Counted from the stretch's first letter, positions 50,084-59,390 are shown. The stretch: DNA of 64,000 bases from Orrella daihaiensis (GCF_022811525.1 NZ_CP063982.1:2728001-2792000), one strand, 5' to 3'. Translations and numbers: made by a program. Notes: generated by a model not told the origin, from the sequence alone.

Positions 50084-50731
50084 TTACAAGGACTTCAGGC
50101 GCGTCTGCACTAACTCCCGCAAAATCAATAGCTTGCCATGAAAAAAGTGACCTGCATTTGGTACCACCACCACGGGCATATCGATCGGCCGAGCCCACTG
50201 CATGACTTCTTCCAAGGACACGACATCGTCATTCTCTCCATGGACGATCAGGGCATCAGCTGGCGCATCCACCGGACCATGCCGAAACCTCAGCACCGCA
50301 GACCCCGCCCAAATAACCAAATGCGGTAAGGCCTCACCGCCCTGCTTTAAACGGGCATACAGCTGCGCGCCAATACACGTGCCAAACGAGAAGCCCGCAA
50401 GCACCCAAAGACCAGCAGCAAGGTCTGGATAACGTTTCTGAAACTGCTCCACCAGCAAAGCCATGTCATCGGTTTCGCCACGACCTTCGTCAAACGAACC
50501 GGCTGAATCACCAATCCCCCTAAAGTTTGGCCGCACCGCGACGAGCCCACGTTGTACGCAGGCTCGAGCAATCGTTGTCACTACTTTGTTCTCGCGCGTA
50601 CCGCCTTGGGAGGGATTGGGATGCAACACCAACGCCCAGCCAACTGGCTCATCAACAGGCCAATCAATAGCACAATCAATAACCCCGGCTGCACCCTCGA
50701 ACGTCGTGATTTCAGTCTGATTTGATTTCAT
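50084..50731 (-). CDS. Alpha/beta hydrolase of unknown substrate
   Basis: A 215-residue single-domain alpha/beta hydrolase. After the N-terminal WALVLHPNPSQGGTRENKVV comes a oxyanion-type strand, VAVRPNFRGIGDSAGSFDEG, the nucleophile elbow LAGFSFGTCIG (Ser in GFSFG), the acid segment IVHGENDDVVSLEEVM and the histidine in VVVPNAGHFFHGKL. This pattern fits the small CocE/dienelactone-like hydrolases common in betaproteobacteria. No pathway is indicated. It sits between dacA and the lipid-transport operon, 14 bases after the latter, so it may be its last gene. Confidence 0.85.
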   Translation of the reverse strand: MKSNQTEITTFEGAAGVIDCAIDWPVDEPVGWALVLHPNPSQGGTRENKVVTTIARACVQRGLVAVRPNFRGIGDSAGSFDEGRGETDDMALLVEQFQKRYPDLAAGLWVLAGFSFGTCIGAQLYARLKQGGEALPHLVIWAGSAVLRFRHGPVDAPADALIVHGENDDVVSLEEVMQWARPIDMPVVVVPNAGHFFHGKLLILRELVQTRLKSL

Positions 50732-50745
50732 GAATACGTTGTCAA

Positions 50746-51333
50746 TTAGTTCAATTTATTGGATAACCACTGCATCAACCTTCCGATCAGTCGATCGGTG
50801 GCGCTACGTAATGCCACTGCGCCGGCTGGTGCCGAATTGGCACGAGCAAGCTCACGCTCAGTACCCAGAAACTGGCCCAGCACCTGCCCATCACGCACGA
50901 GCACGGCTTGCAGCGTGACGAGAGCCTCATTGCTAGCTCCATCAGACGCGTAGATTTGTTCGAATTGCATCAAGGTGACACGCAACTGAGGCATATCAGC
51001 ATTGATCGTCTCAGTTAAAACTGCCCCATGCAAAGACAGTTGCTCAAACAACCGCTCGCGCACAAGTCTGGCGGGTGGTGCACTCCACCGATAAGTTGCG
51101 TATCGGTTGGGCGGGCCATCGACGCCTAGCCGCCAAATCACATCCTCAAAGCCAAGCTGCTTGGCTTGATTAAAAGCGGGCAGTGCGATTGCTTTGAATT
51201 GCCAAGAAACTGGTTCAGTGGTCGGTGGCAATCCTAGGTCAAGCTCTTTGGGTGCGGGCGCCACCTTACCGAGGCTACAACCTGCAAGCGGCAGTGATAA
51301 AGCACCCATCAACCATCGCCTTCTTGAACGCAT
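50746..51333 (-). CDS. ABC-type transport auxiliary lipoprotein (PqiC-like)
   Basis: A 195-residue lipoprotein with a signal ending in the lipobox LAGC (about Cys19). The domain pattern of the ABC_trans_aux family follows: TTEPVSWQFKAIALPAFNQA, a YATYRWSAPPARLVRERLFE segment and DGQVLGQFLGTERELARANS near the end. It would bridge the MCE protein to the outer membrane. It is the fourth gene of the mlaE-mlaF-mlaD-like set, 6 bases after the MCE gene. E. coli PqiC is the nearest functional model. Confidence 0.88.
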   Translation of the reverse strand: MRSRRRWLMGALSLPLAGCSLGKVAPAPKELDLGLPPTTEPVSWQFKAIALPAFNQAKQLGFEDVIWRLGVDGPPNRYATYRWSAPPARLVRERLFEQLSLHGAVLTETINADMPQLRVTLMQFEQIYASDGASNEALVTLQAVLVRDGQVLGQFLGTERELARANSAPAGAVALRSATDRLIGRLMQWLSNKLN

Positions 51334-51339
51334 GCAAAT

Positions 51340-52290
51340 TTACTCCTGATTAAAACCACTAAATCCTGGCTCACCGGGTCCTGGTCTAACAACTGGCGGT
51401 CCAAAGAGCACGGAATCGGGAGACTGCTCAAACAATCGGGCGGCACCACTAAACGATCTGGCTGCCGAGGAAATATCATCGATCATCCGGTTGATTTCAG
51501 GCAGGGTAGAGGATTGCAGCTGCGCCGCTGAGCGCTGCAGTTGTGCCAAGCTTTGCGTTGCCAGCGTCAAAGGTCCGCCCGGGCTATTCAGATAATCAAT
51601 GGTCTTTTGTGCCGACTGGCTCAAGCTTGAAATATCTGATCCGAATTGATCAAACTTTGCCAAGGTTTGATCTAGCTTGGAGATCACCGCTGGCAATGCA
51701 TCTAGGGTCGGCTTTATCTTCACCACCGACTGATTTAAGTTGTCCGAGAGCTTTTCTGCATTCTCTAGTAGTACCGCAAAACGCTGGGCATTTTCTTCAG
51801 TCACAAATTTACGCAAGTCATCAAGCACATCCTCACCATCCTCGAGCATGCCAACGCCTGCACTTTGAAGCTTCTGAAAAAATCCGGGTCTAACCGGTAT
51901 TTCATAAGGATCGGCAGCACTACTTGATACCCGCTCAGGCTGCTCGCCATCGTCGCGCAAATCAATATTGGAAATCCCCGTTACCCCCTGTGTGGCTATT
52001 TCAGCCCACGTACCCCTCGTGATGGGCGTCTCAGGAATCACACCAATTTCAACGCGAATCGTGCCAGGTTCAACCGGATCAATCGATAAGCCTTGAACCT
52101 GACCGACTGCCATACCTTGATAACGAACTTGCGACTGTATGGACAAGCCAGCCACCGGATACTTGGAAATCAGCACGTAGGGTTGGTAGGTCACATCTTT
52201 ACGCCCTAGCCACACAGCGGCAACGGCTGCGGCAATCACCAACAGCAGCACAAATAATCCAGCGAGCAAGGCGTGACTTCGGTTTTCCAT
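51340..52290 (-). CDS. MCE-domain lipid-transport protein (MlaD-like)
   Basis: A 316-residue periplasmic protein anchored by one N-terminal helix (LLAGLFVLLLVIAAAVAAVW). An MCE domain (about residues 40-120) with SKYPVAGLSIQSQVRYQGMA and VGQVQGLSIDPVEPG binds lipid. A long helical C-terminal region (about 145-280) with heptad-like Leu/Gln repeats could form a tunnel as in PqiB/LetB relatives, though this has only one MCE repeat. It works with the flanking ATPase and permease. It is 9 bases after the ATPase gene. Confidence 0.9.
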   Translation of the reverse strand: MENRSHALLAGLFVLLLVIAAAVAAVWLGRKDVTYQPYVLISKYPVAGLSIQSQVRYQGMAVGQVQGLSIDPVEPGTIRVEIGVIPETPITRGTWAEIATQGVTGISNIDLRDDGEQPERVSSSAADPYEIPVRPGFFQKLQSAGVGMLEDGEDVLDDLRKFVTEENAQRFAVLLENAEKLSDNLNQSVVKIKPTLDALPAVISKLDQTLAKFDQFGSDISSLSQSAQKTIDYLNSPGGPLTLATQSLAQLQRSAAQLQSSTLPEINRMIDDISSAARSFSGAARLFEQSPDSVLFGPPVVRPGPGEPGFSGFNQE

Positions 52291-52299
52291 CGAAATTGG

Positions 52300-53076
52300 C
52301 TATGAGGCTGTCGTGCCAAGCGCACGTGCCCCACGTTCCCCATGAAAAAATGCTTCGATAAATGGATGCTTGATCTGCATGACATCTGTAATGGTACCTT
52401 CGACAAGCACATGTTTGTCAGCTAATACCGCTACCCGAGTCGACAAATCGCGAATCGTGTCCAAATCATGCGTAACCATGACCACGGTAAATCCGAGTTG
52501 GGCGTGCAGCGCCTTGATCAAGGCTACGAACTCATCTGATCGTTGCGGGTCGAGTCCTGCCGTCGGTTCGTCAAGAAACAGAAGTTCCGGGTCTAAGGAC
52601 AATGCTCGGGCCAGTGCCACCCGCTTGATCATCCCGCCCGATAAATCAGATGGCATCAGTGCAGCGTCTCTGGAGGTCAAACCCACCCAGGCTAATCGCA
52701 TCAGCACCACATCACGAATCAGATCCTCGGGCAAATGATGCACCTCTCGCAATGGCAAGGCCACGTTGTCATAAACCGGCAGTGCCGAGAACAACGCACC
52801 CGATTGAAACAACATGCCCCATCGACGCGTTAACGCGATTCGATCAGCGCCCTGATAGGACTCTATCGAACGCCCAAACACCTTGATTGAGCCCGAGCGC
52901 GCCTGTTGCAAACCCAGAATGTGATTAAGCAGTGTTGTCTTGCCCGACCCAGACCCGCCCACGAGCGCGATGATCTCGTGCGGCATGACTTGTAAATTCA
53001 AGTGTTCGTGCACGATGTGCGTACCAAACGCGGTGGTCAGATCCTGTACATCGATGATGGGCTGAACCGGCGTCAT
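52300..53076 (-). CDS. ABC transporter ATP-binding protein of the Mce/Mla system (MlaF-like)
   Basis: A 258-residue ATPase with Walker A GGSGSGKTT, Q-loop, signature DLSGGMIKRVALARAL, Walker B LLFLDEPTAGLDPQRS and the VTHDLDT histidine. The SGGM variant is usual for MlaF-type subunits. Its ATG overlaps the permease stop by one base (TAATG), so permease and ATPase are made together. It powers phospholipid transfer through the MCE protein. Confidence 0.92.
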   Translation of the reverse strand: MTPVQPIIDVQDLTTAFGTHIVHEHLNLQVMPHEIIALVGGSGSGKTTLLNHILGLQQARSGSIKVFGRSIESYQGADRIALTRRWGMLFQSGALFSALPVYDNVALPLREVHHLPEDLIRDVVLMRLAWVGLTSRDAALMPSDLSGGMIKRVALARALSLDPELLFLDEPTAGLDPQRSDEFVALIKALHAQLGFTVVMVTHDLDTIRDLSTRVAVLADKHVLVEGTITDVMQIKHPFIEAFFHGERGARALGTTAS

Positions 53077-54203
53077 TAAATCCCCATCTCGCTAAAAATC
53101 ACCGCATAAATGGCGTCAATTAGAATCACGCCCGTGATTGCCGTGACCACTGAAGCCGTGGTCCCTTTACCAAGGCTCTCCGTATTGGGTTCGATCTTTA
53201 ACCCAAAATGACACGCCACCAATGCAATCCAAATCCCGAAGGTCACGCCTTTGACCAAGCCAATCCAGTAATTGGTCAAGCCCACTGCATCCGGCAATTG
53301 CTGCACAAACCACATGAATTGCAAGCCCAGTTCAAAGTGTGCGGCCAACATACCACCAAGCAACGCCATGGCATCGGTCCAAAGCACCAACAACGGCATC
53401 ACCACCGCCAATGCAATCACTCTGGGCAAGATCAGCCGCTGGCCATGCGAGATACCCATAACCTGCATGGCATCAAGCTCCTGTGTCACCCGCATCACAC
53501 CGATTTGTGCCGTAATGGCCGAGCCCGATCGGCCAGCTACCAAGATGGCAGCCAGCACCGGCCCAAGCTCACGCACAATGGACACGCCCAACAACTTGAC
53601 AATGAACTGCCCTGCGCCAAAGAGTGCAAGCTGTTGCGCAGACAAATATGAAATCACCACACCAATTAAAAAACCAACCAATGCGGTGATACCTAGCGCT
53701 TGTGCGCCAGTGCGATAGACCTGCGCGGATATTTCTTTCCAGGGACCTCTGATCGGTTTGGCCAGCATGGCCACGCAGTCCATGGCCAGACCGCCAAGCA
53801 ACATCAGCAAGCGCTCACCATGATGAGCACCGATCGCCACACCATCGCCGATACGCCTGACCCAGGATAGCCAGTCAGATTTGGGGGTAGGAATTTGGTC
53901 GGGCTCGCCGGCAGCCGCGAGCATGTCAAACAAGCGCCGCTGCGCATCTGAGAGTTCAACATCGGCTGGCAGAGACCGCCCCCAACGTTCCCATAGCAGT
54001 TGGGCACCAATCGAGTCGAGCCGCAAATCAGGCTCTAGTACCCACCGAGCGTTAGGCGAAGCAGCACGCAGAGCCAGGCGGCGCTGCCTGACCATGCCAG
54101 GCGCTGACAGTGTCTGTACGTCCCAATCGGCACCCACGCGCCAACAATCACCGTCCCGAATCAACGGCGATGACCTTGGCGACAACGATTCAACTAGAGC
54201 CAT
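53076..54203 (-). CDS. MlaE-type ABC permease with N-terminal STAS-like domain
   Basis: A 375-residue inner-membrane permease. The N-terminal ~110 residues (DGDCWRVGADWDVQTLSAPG and LEPDLRLDSIGAQLLW) look like a STAS domain and replace the separate MlaB subunit. The rest is the MlaE permease with about five helices: QALGITALVGFLIGVVISYL, ELGPVLAAILVAGRSGSAIT, AQIGVMRVTQELDAMQVMGI and the final TASVVTAITGVILIDAIYAV. It heads the four-gene operon and faces birA, sharing a 52-base divergent promoter region. Confidence 0.92.
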   Translation of the reverse strand: MALVESLSPRSSPLIRDGDCWRVGADWDVQTLSAPGMVRQRRLALRAASPNARWVLEPDLRLDSIGAQLLWERWGRSLPADVELSDAQRRLFDMLAAAGEPDQIPTPKSDWLSWVRRIGDGVAIGAHHGERLLMLLGGLAMDCVAMLAKPIRGPWKEISAQVYRTGAQALGITALVGFLIGVVISYLSAQQLALFGAGQFIVKLLGVSIVRELGPVLAAILVAGRSGSAITAQIGVMRVTQELDAMQVMGISHGQRLILPRVIALAVVMPLLVLWTDAMALLGGMLAAHFELGLQFMWFVQQLPDAVGLTNYWIGLVKGVTFGIWIALVACHFGLKIEPNTESLGKGTTASVVTAITGVILIDAIYAVIFSEMGI

Positions 54204-54255
54204 ATGGGATACTAGCGGTAAGACTTGACTACACGAACCCCTGTTATAGCCGATC

Positions 54256-55104
54256 GTGCCAAACCACGCCCTATTTCAACTGCCTGCGCCTGATGTGATC
54301 GCCCACGCACTGGTGCGCAGACTTACCGACTTTGCGGGTGTCGACTGGGTCGAACAAACTGAGTCGACCAACTCAAGCTTGCTCACACTGGCTCGTCGCG
54401 AGGGCATCGCGGCGGGCTGGCCGCAACTGCTGGGCACGCATCATCAAACACAGGGTAAAGGCAGGCTAGGTCGAATCTGGCATAACGTGGCCGGCCGTGC
54501 ATTGATGTTCTCCATCGGGTTTGCAATCGCCAAAGGACATGCGCCTACCAATCTGCAAGGCCTCGGGCCAGCCATTGGCTTAGCCAGCACCCTAGCCATA
54601 CGACGATTCCTGGCCGCCCCAACACGTCTGCAGGTCAAATGGCCCAACGATCTCATGCTGGAGCACGGCAAATGCGCCGGTATATTGATTGAAGTTTCCA
54701 ACAAGGCTGATCATACGTTTGTCATTGTTGGCATGGGGCTCAATCTGTTTGGACATGACACTCTAGAGGGCACACTCGGTCGCGAAGTCGCTGATTTAGG
54801 GCATGAATTGCTGCCGGGTACGGCAGCCGATGAACTGATTGCAACGGTAGCTCAATCATGGCGAGAGACCGTTATGCGCATAGGCCGTGAGGGTTTTGCG
54901 GGATATCAAACTGACTATGCCAGCGTGGACTACCTCACTAATCAGAGGGTTAACATCATCGATCAGGGTCAGACTATTGCCACTGGTATCGCCTCGGGTC
55001 TGGCAGCAGACGGCAGTTTGCAGGTAAAAACCGATCGTGGGCTGCAGACTTTTGTGGCTGGTGATGTATCAGTGCGCCTAAACATGCGGATGCCTCAATC
55101 ATGA
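54256..55104 (+). CDS. birA: Biotin-[acetyl-CoA-carboxylase] ligase, no DNA-binding domain
   Basis: A 282-residue biotin protein ligase. The catalytic region shows EQTESTNSSLL, THHQTQGKGRLGRIWH (GRGRxGR-type loop), VKWPNDLML and the lysine loop GKCAGILIEV, plus a small C-terminal SH3-like domain (INIIDQGQTIATGIASGLAA). There is no N-terminal helix-turn-helix, so unlike E. coli BirA it cannot repress the bio operon. GTG start at 54256. Its last four bases overlap coaX (ATGA). Linked birA-coaX is standard in betaproteobacteria. Confidence 0.93.
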   Translation: MPNHALFQLPAPDVIAHALVRRLTDFAGVDWVEQTESTNSSLLTLARREGIAAGWPQLLGTHHQTQGKGRLGRIWHNVAGRALMFSIGFAIAKGHAPTNLQGLGPAIGLASTLAIRRFLAAPTRLQVKWPNDLMLEHGKCAGILIEVSNKADHTFVIVGMGLNLFGHDTLEGTLGREVADLGHELLPGTAADELIATVAQSWRETVMRIGREGFAGYQTDYASVDYLTNQRVNIIDQGQTIATGIASGLAADGSLQVKTDRGLQTFVAGDVSVRLNMRMPQS

Positions 55105-55853
55105 AACTTTTGATCGATATCGGCAACACGCGACTCAAACTCGCTACGCATCAGAACAACACCACACGATTTGTGACTGCCGTTTCAATTGAGTCGGTGG
55201 AGAAACTGCGGCACGAATTACTTGCAGCGATTAAGTCGCTTGATGAGTCCGCCAGTGTCTGCTTTGCAGTCAGCACAGCCAATACCGAAGTTAATCAAGC
55301 AGTCCAAGACACCGTCGCACCCGTTGCCATGACATGGGTGACGCCTAGTGCCGCAGCCGCTGGGGTCGCAAACGCCTACCCCGATCCAACACAACTCGGT
55401 GCCGACCGTTGGGTTGGCATGATTGGTTTGACCCGCCATTTTGCGCTGCCTCATCCACCGATTCTGTTGGCCAGTTTTGGGACGGCCACCACGGTTGATA
55501 CGCTGAGCCCCGACAATAGATTTTTAGGTGGTTTGATTCTGCCAGGCGTGTCGCTCATGCACCACGCTTTGGCTAACGGCACGGCCAACTTGCCAAACAC
55601 GGTCGGCGCCATCACCACCTTCCCGACCGACACCATCACTGCCATCACCTCCGGCATCGCCGCTGCCCAGGCGGGTGCTGTTCTCAGGCAAATGACACTG
55701 GCGCAACAAACCTTTGGGCAACGACCGGTACTGTGCGTCACTGGCGGTGCCTGGCCAGCAGTAGCGGACGAATTCAACCGCTCGCCAGACGCGGCACGCA
55801 TGCACCATTTACCTTACGTTGTACTCGACGGCTTAGCCGTCTTGGCAGGTTAG
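55101..55853 (+). CDS. coaX: Type III pantothenate kinase
   Basis: Kinase of 250 residues phosphorylating pantothenate, the first step to coenzyme A, of the ASKHA fold. The phosphate-1 motif is LLIDIGNTRLKLA, then LGADRWVGMIGLT, SFGTATTVDTL and GGLILPGVSLMHHAL. It needs a monovalent cation and is not inhibited by CoA, as known for type III enzymes. In Bordetella the same protein was called Baf. It overlaps birA by four bases; a short membrane-peptide gene begins 32 bases later. Confidence 0.95.
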   Translation: MKLLIDIGNTRLKLATHQNNTTRFVTAVSIESVEKLRHELLAAIKSLDESASVCFAVSTANTEVNQAVQDTVAPVAMTWVTPSAAAAGVANAYPDPTQLGADRWVGMIGLTRHFALPHPPILLASFGTATTVDTLSPDNRFLGGLILPGVSLMHHALANGTANLPNTVGAITTFPTDTITAITSGIAAAQAGAVLRQMTLAQQTFGQRPVLCVTGGAWPAVADEFNRSPDAARMHHLPYVVLDGLAVLAG

Positions 55854-55885
55854 GGTACGCGGCTGACAAGCGTTACAATCACTCA

Positions 55886-56056
55886 ATGAGATACTTAGTC
55901 GTCGTTTTGCTGGCCGTGAATGTCCTGATGTTTGGACTTGGACAGGGCTGGTTTGGATCAACCAACATAGAGCCCGGGCGCCAGCCTGGCATGATGCAAA
56001 CCCAGCTCAATGCCCAGGCGCTTACTGTTGGCGTTGCTCGTGTGCCGAAGCGCTAG
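55886..56056 (+). CDS. 56-residue membrane peptide, possibly a SPOR protein lacking its SPOR domain
   Basis: A 56-codon frame after coaX encodes a hydrophobic N-terminus (RYLVVVLLAVNVLMFGLGQG) and then EPGRQPGMMQTQLNAQAL. This matches the N-terminal part of the protein that usually follows coaX in Burkholderiales, where a SPOR domain comes next. Here the stop arrives at 56056 with no SPOR domain, and the end overlaps waaA on the opposite strand by 35 bases. It is either a shortened, still expressed peptide or a decaying gene. No clear ribosome site was seen. Confidence 0.55.
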   Translation: MRYLVVVLLAVNVLMFGLGQGWFGSTNIEPGRQPGMMQTQLNAQALTVGVARVPKR

Positions 56057-57401
56057 TCTCTGACACTCCACCCTCTAGTTCGACAATCGCCTGCATCATG
56101 CGCTCGGTTGCACCGAGGTGGTTAATTACCCAAGATTTACCCTGCGAACCAACGTGTTGCGCTGCCTCGGGTGAAACCAACCATTGCTTGACCTGCTCAA
56201 ATGCCTGCTCAGGGCTCTGGACTTGTACAATGGCACCCGCTTGATTGGCGCTTGCCACGGCATCAGCAAAGTTATAAGTGTGAGGGCCGACTATCACCGG
56301 CGTGCCGATGGCACAAGCCTCGATAAAGTTCTGACCACCGTGACGCTCGAAACTGCCACCGACCACGGCTATATCAGCTGCGCCATAAAAGAACGGCATC
56401 TCACCCATGGTATCACCCAACACCACATCAATGGCTTTCAGATGTTCATCGCTAGCCGGGTCATCACGCAAGACTGACCAACGGGCATAGCGACAACTAG
56501 CCCCATCAAGTAATCGCGCGGCTTCATTAAAACGTTGTGGATGTCTCGGAATCAAAAGAAATAAAGGCTTAGCGCCATGACTGGCCTCGAGATATGCCTT
56601 GATTTGATTAACCATAGGCTTGTCTTCACCTTCGCGGGTGCTGGCAATCGCCACCACGGGGCGTGCAAGCCGTTGGCGCCAGTGTTGACCCGCTTGCACC
56701 GCGACATGGGGTAACTGCATATCAAACTTCAAATTCCCACATACCTGTACCTGTGCCACCCCTGCATCGAACAGGCGCTGCGCATCGGCGTCGGACTGTG
56801 CCAAAGCCACCGTGATGCCTTGATACGTGTCGTGCAATAAGCCGCCGAACAGTCGGTCTATCCAGCGAGCTTGCTTGAGCGACTTCTCTGAGAGCCTGGC
56901 ACTCGCCAACACGATCGGCGCAGACTGCTCTCGTGCGACATGTACCAGATTGGGCCAAACTTCGCGTTCAATCAGAATGACCAAACGCGGATTAAAGTGC
57001 TGCCAGAACCGGCGCATAGACCCCTGAAAGTCATACGGCGCCCACTGCTGCCAGACTTGACCTCGACGGATTTCATCGGTCAGTATGCGTTGACCCTCAG
57101 CCCTGCCAGTGGGTGTCAAGTGGGTCAGGATGACGGTCTCGCCTTTTAAGGCCAGGGCTTGAATCAATGACTTGGCTGCCCTGACCTCACCAACACTGAC
57201 AGCATGCACCCACACGGGCTGGCGACCATCCCAAGGCTGAGGAAAGCGGCCAAACCGTTCAGCCGCCCATGGTTGCCAAGCCGCAGCACCCCCACGTCCC
57301 CGTGACAACAGCCAAAGCCACACGATGGGCGCAGCCAGTAACAACAGCAAGGTGTAGATCAAACGGGGCAACACGGCGTATTTCCTATGCCAATCTGACA
57401 A
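56022..57401 (-). CDS. waaA: 3-deoxy-D-manno-octulosonic acid transferase
   Basis: GT30 enzyme of 459 residues (also called KdtA) adding Kdo to lipid IVA on the inner membrane. It has an N-terminal membrane anchor (LPRLIYTLLLLLAAPIVWLW), the catalytic Glu in VWVHAVSVGEVRAAKSL, TPTGRAEGQRIL, LIEREVWPNL and in the second Rossmann half VVGGSFERHGGQNFIEACAI. Length is slightly long owing to a C-terminal tail. It lies 61 bases after waaC and is read in the same direction. Confidence 0.95.
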   Translation of the reverse strand: MSDWHRKYAVLPRLIYTLLLLLAAPIVWLWLLSRGRGGAAAWQPWAAERFGRFPQPWDGRQPVWVHAVSVGEVRAAKSLIQALALKGETVILTHLTPTGRAEGQRILTDEIRRGQVWQQWAPYDFQGSMRRFWQHFNPRLVILIEREVWPNLVHVAREQSAPIVLASARLSEKSLKQARWIDRLFGGLLHDTYQGITVALAQSDADAQRLFDAGVAQVQVCGNLKFDMQLPHVAVQAGQHWRQRLARPVVAIASTREGEDKPMVNQIKAYLEASHGAKPLFLLIPRHPQRFNEAARLLDGASCRYARWSVLRDDPASDEHLKAIDVVLGDTMGEMPFFYGAADIAVVGGSFERHGGQNFIEACAIGTPVIVGPHTYNFADAVASANQAGAIVQVQSPEQAFEQVKQWLVSPEAAQHVGSQGKSWVINHLGATERMMQAIVELEGGVSETSASAHEQRQQ

Positions 57402-57462
57402 AAACGTGCCAGCTAAAAAATTCGGTGAACCTCAGTATACGCAGAGCGGGTTCCACCGGCGA

Positions 57463-58425
57463 TCATGAAGGGCTGCGTTGAGTGAATGCATCTTGAACCG
57501 CGGCTAAAACGGTTTGAGCATCAGGCTCTTTACCTCGGTCGCCCAGGCTGGCGGTATAGCCGGCACCGACTAGGGGCGTACGGACTGGCGTGGACGCTTT
57601 GTAGATGCCAATGGTGTCGACCCCCAACGCGGCTGACAAATGTGTCAGGCCACTGTCCAATCCGACCATGATTCGTGCGCCAGCCATGAGTTGTGCCAAT
57701 TCCGTTAGGCTAGATCGCGGCTGTACACGCGTTTGCTCTCGGTTTTGAATCAGTTCTTGTGCTCGCGCTGCCTCGTGCTCATTGCCAGCTAGTAGCACGA
57801 GTTCCAAGCCAGCCATCTGCAAACGATCAAACACCAATTGCCACGCTTGGGCTGGCCAAAGCTTGTCGTCTCGGCTAGCGGACGGCATGATGACCGCGTA
57901 AGGCTGTTGAACTTGATTATGCTGGCCAAACCGCTGCAACCCAAAATCTGGATCGCCCTGCCACTGGTAATCAAAGGCGGCCGCAGCCAGGAGACGTTGG
58001 CGCAACACAGCAGGCTGCCAGAACTCTACCCGGTGGCGCACATCATAAAAAAAGGTACAAAGTGGCTCGCGCGCGCTACGCCAGTCCAATCCATGCTTGA
58101 CACCGCTAGCTGCTCGCACCAGCCAGATGGACTTCAACAAAGCTTGCATATCAAGCACAAGGTCATAACGGTTGCGACGGATTGTTTCCAGGACTTCGGC
58201 ACGCTGCGACCTCGATTGGTCAGACCACCACGACTTACGCCAGCGTCGATGCGCCACTGGGATAACCTGATTCACCGCCGGATGCCAACGGGCAATCTCG
58301 GTAAGCGCCTCTTCAACCACCCAATCAATCGTCACCCCTGGCACATGGGTGGCGATATCGGTGATGGCTGGCAACATATGCACCAAATCACCTAGTGAGG
58401 AAGTTCTAACAATCAACACTCTCAC
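57463..58425 (-). CDS. waaC: Lipopolysaccharide heptosyltransferase I
   Basis: GT9 enzyme of 320 residues adding the first heptose to Kdo of the core. The start MRVLIVRTSSLGDLVHMLPA is diagnostic; later ADP-heptose contacts lie in VIMPSASRDDKLWPAQAWQL and the GLDSGLTHLSAALGVDTIGI stretch, with IYKASTPVRTP for substrate binding. The stop region includes YTASLGDRGKEPDA. It overlaps rfbD by four bases, so the sugar-nucleotide gene and the transferase are cotranslated. Confidence 0.92.
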   Translation of the reverse strand: MRVLIVRTSSLGDLVHMLPAITDIATHVPGVTIDWVVEEALTEIARWHPAVNQVIPVAHRRWRKSWWSDQSRSQRAEVLETIRRNRYDLVLDMQALLKSIWLVRAASGVKHGLDWRSAREPLCTFFYDVRHRVEFWQPAVLRQRLLAAAAFDYQWQGDPDFGLQRFGQHNQVQQPYAVIMPSASRDDKLWPAQAWQLVFDRLQMAGLELVLLAGNEHEAARAQELIQNREQTRVQPRSSLTELAQLMAGARIMVGLDSGLTHLSAALGVDTIGIYKASTPVRTPLVGAGYTASLGDRGKEPDAQTVLAAVQDAFTQRSPS

Positions 58426-59363
58426 CGCACGGACTCCAAAGACTGCAACACTTGATCAACGCCAGCCTGCCAGTCAGGTAAGGCAATATCAAATGCCTGC
58501 TGCAACTTGTCAGTGGCAAGCCTCGAATTAAGCGGACGAGTGGCTTTGACCGGGAATTCGCTCGATTCGATACCAATGATGGCTTTCTCAGCCACCCGAA
58601 TGGGCCAACCCATTGCTCTGGCACGTTCGATCAAATACACCGCATAGCCATGCCAGCTCGTGTATCCAGCCGGGCAGAGGTGATAAAGGCCCCATCTGGG
58701 ATCAGAGACGCCTTGCAACTGGCGCAACATATCCACTGGCACGCGCACCAGTAGTTCGGCAGGTGTGGGTGCACCGATCTGATCATTGACCACGCGCAAC
58801 TGATCGCGTGTTTGCGCCAAGTGCAACATGGTTTTTAAAAAATTCTGTCCATGCATACTAAACACCCAACTGGTGCGCAAAATCAGATGCTTGCCACCTG
58901 CCGCCTGAACCGCACGCTCACCAGCCAACTTACTGCGCCCATATGCTGACAAGGGTGCTGGCGCATCGGTCTCGACAAATGGCGCATCGCCATGACCATC
59001 AAAGACATAGTCGGTTGAATAGTGCACCAGCGGCAGACCCAGATTGGCAGCGACTGATGCAATGATCCCTGGCGCAAGGGCATTGACGGCATAGGCCAGC
59101 GGCTCTTCATCCTCGGCACGATCAACTGCCGTGTAGGCAGCCGCATTAACAATCACATTTGGCCGAGACGCTTGAACCAAGTCGAAGAGCGTCTCACCAA
59201 GACTTTCAAGATCTGCCAGATCAAGACCAGCTCGATCGGTAGCAGCCACCATATTGACACCGCACCGGGCCTCAGACCAAGCGCGTCCGACTTGGCCATT
59301 GGCGCCTAGCAGTAATACGTCAAGTTCAGCGGTTTTAGCAGTGTTAGCAGTTTTTGTGGGCAT
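58422..59363 (-). CDS. rfbD: dTDP-4-dehydrorhamnose reductase
   Basis: Short-chain reductase of 313 residues for the last step of dTDP-L-rhamnose. It has the Rossmann loop LLLGANGQVGRAWSE (GxxGxxG), NAAAYTAVDRAEDEEPLAYA, HYSTDYVFDGHGDAPFVE, the YGRSKLAGERAV (YxxxK) catalytic pair, and RTSWVFSMHGQNFLKTML. Its N-terminus is long with an Ala/Thr-rich stretch (MPTKTANTAKTAELD), so a later start is possible. It is separated from rfbBAC by four genes, although all four enzymes are needed for one pathway. Confidence 0.93.
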   Translation of the reverse strand: MPTKTANTAKTAELDVLLLGANGQVGRAWSEARCGVNMVAATDRAGLDLADLESLGETLFDLVQASRPNVIVNAAAYTAVDRAEDEEPLAYAVNALAPGIIASVAANLGLPLVHYSTDYVFDGHGDAPFVETDAPAPLSAYGRSKLAGERAVQAAGGKHLILRTSWVFSMHGQNFLKTMLHLAQTRDQLRVVNDQIGAPTPAELLVRVPVDMLRQLQGVSDPRWGLYHLCPAGYTSWHGYAVYLIERARAMGWPIRVAEKAIIGIESSEFPVKATRPLNSRLATDKLQQAFDIALPDWQAGVDQVLQSLESVR

Positions 59364-59390
59364 GCGCGCATTGTATGACCGGCAGTCTGT

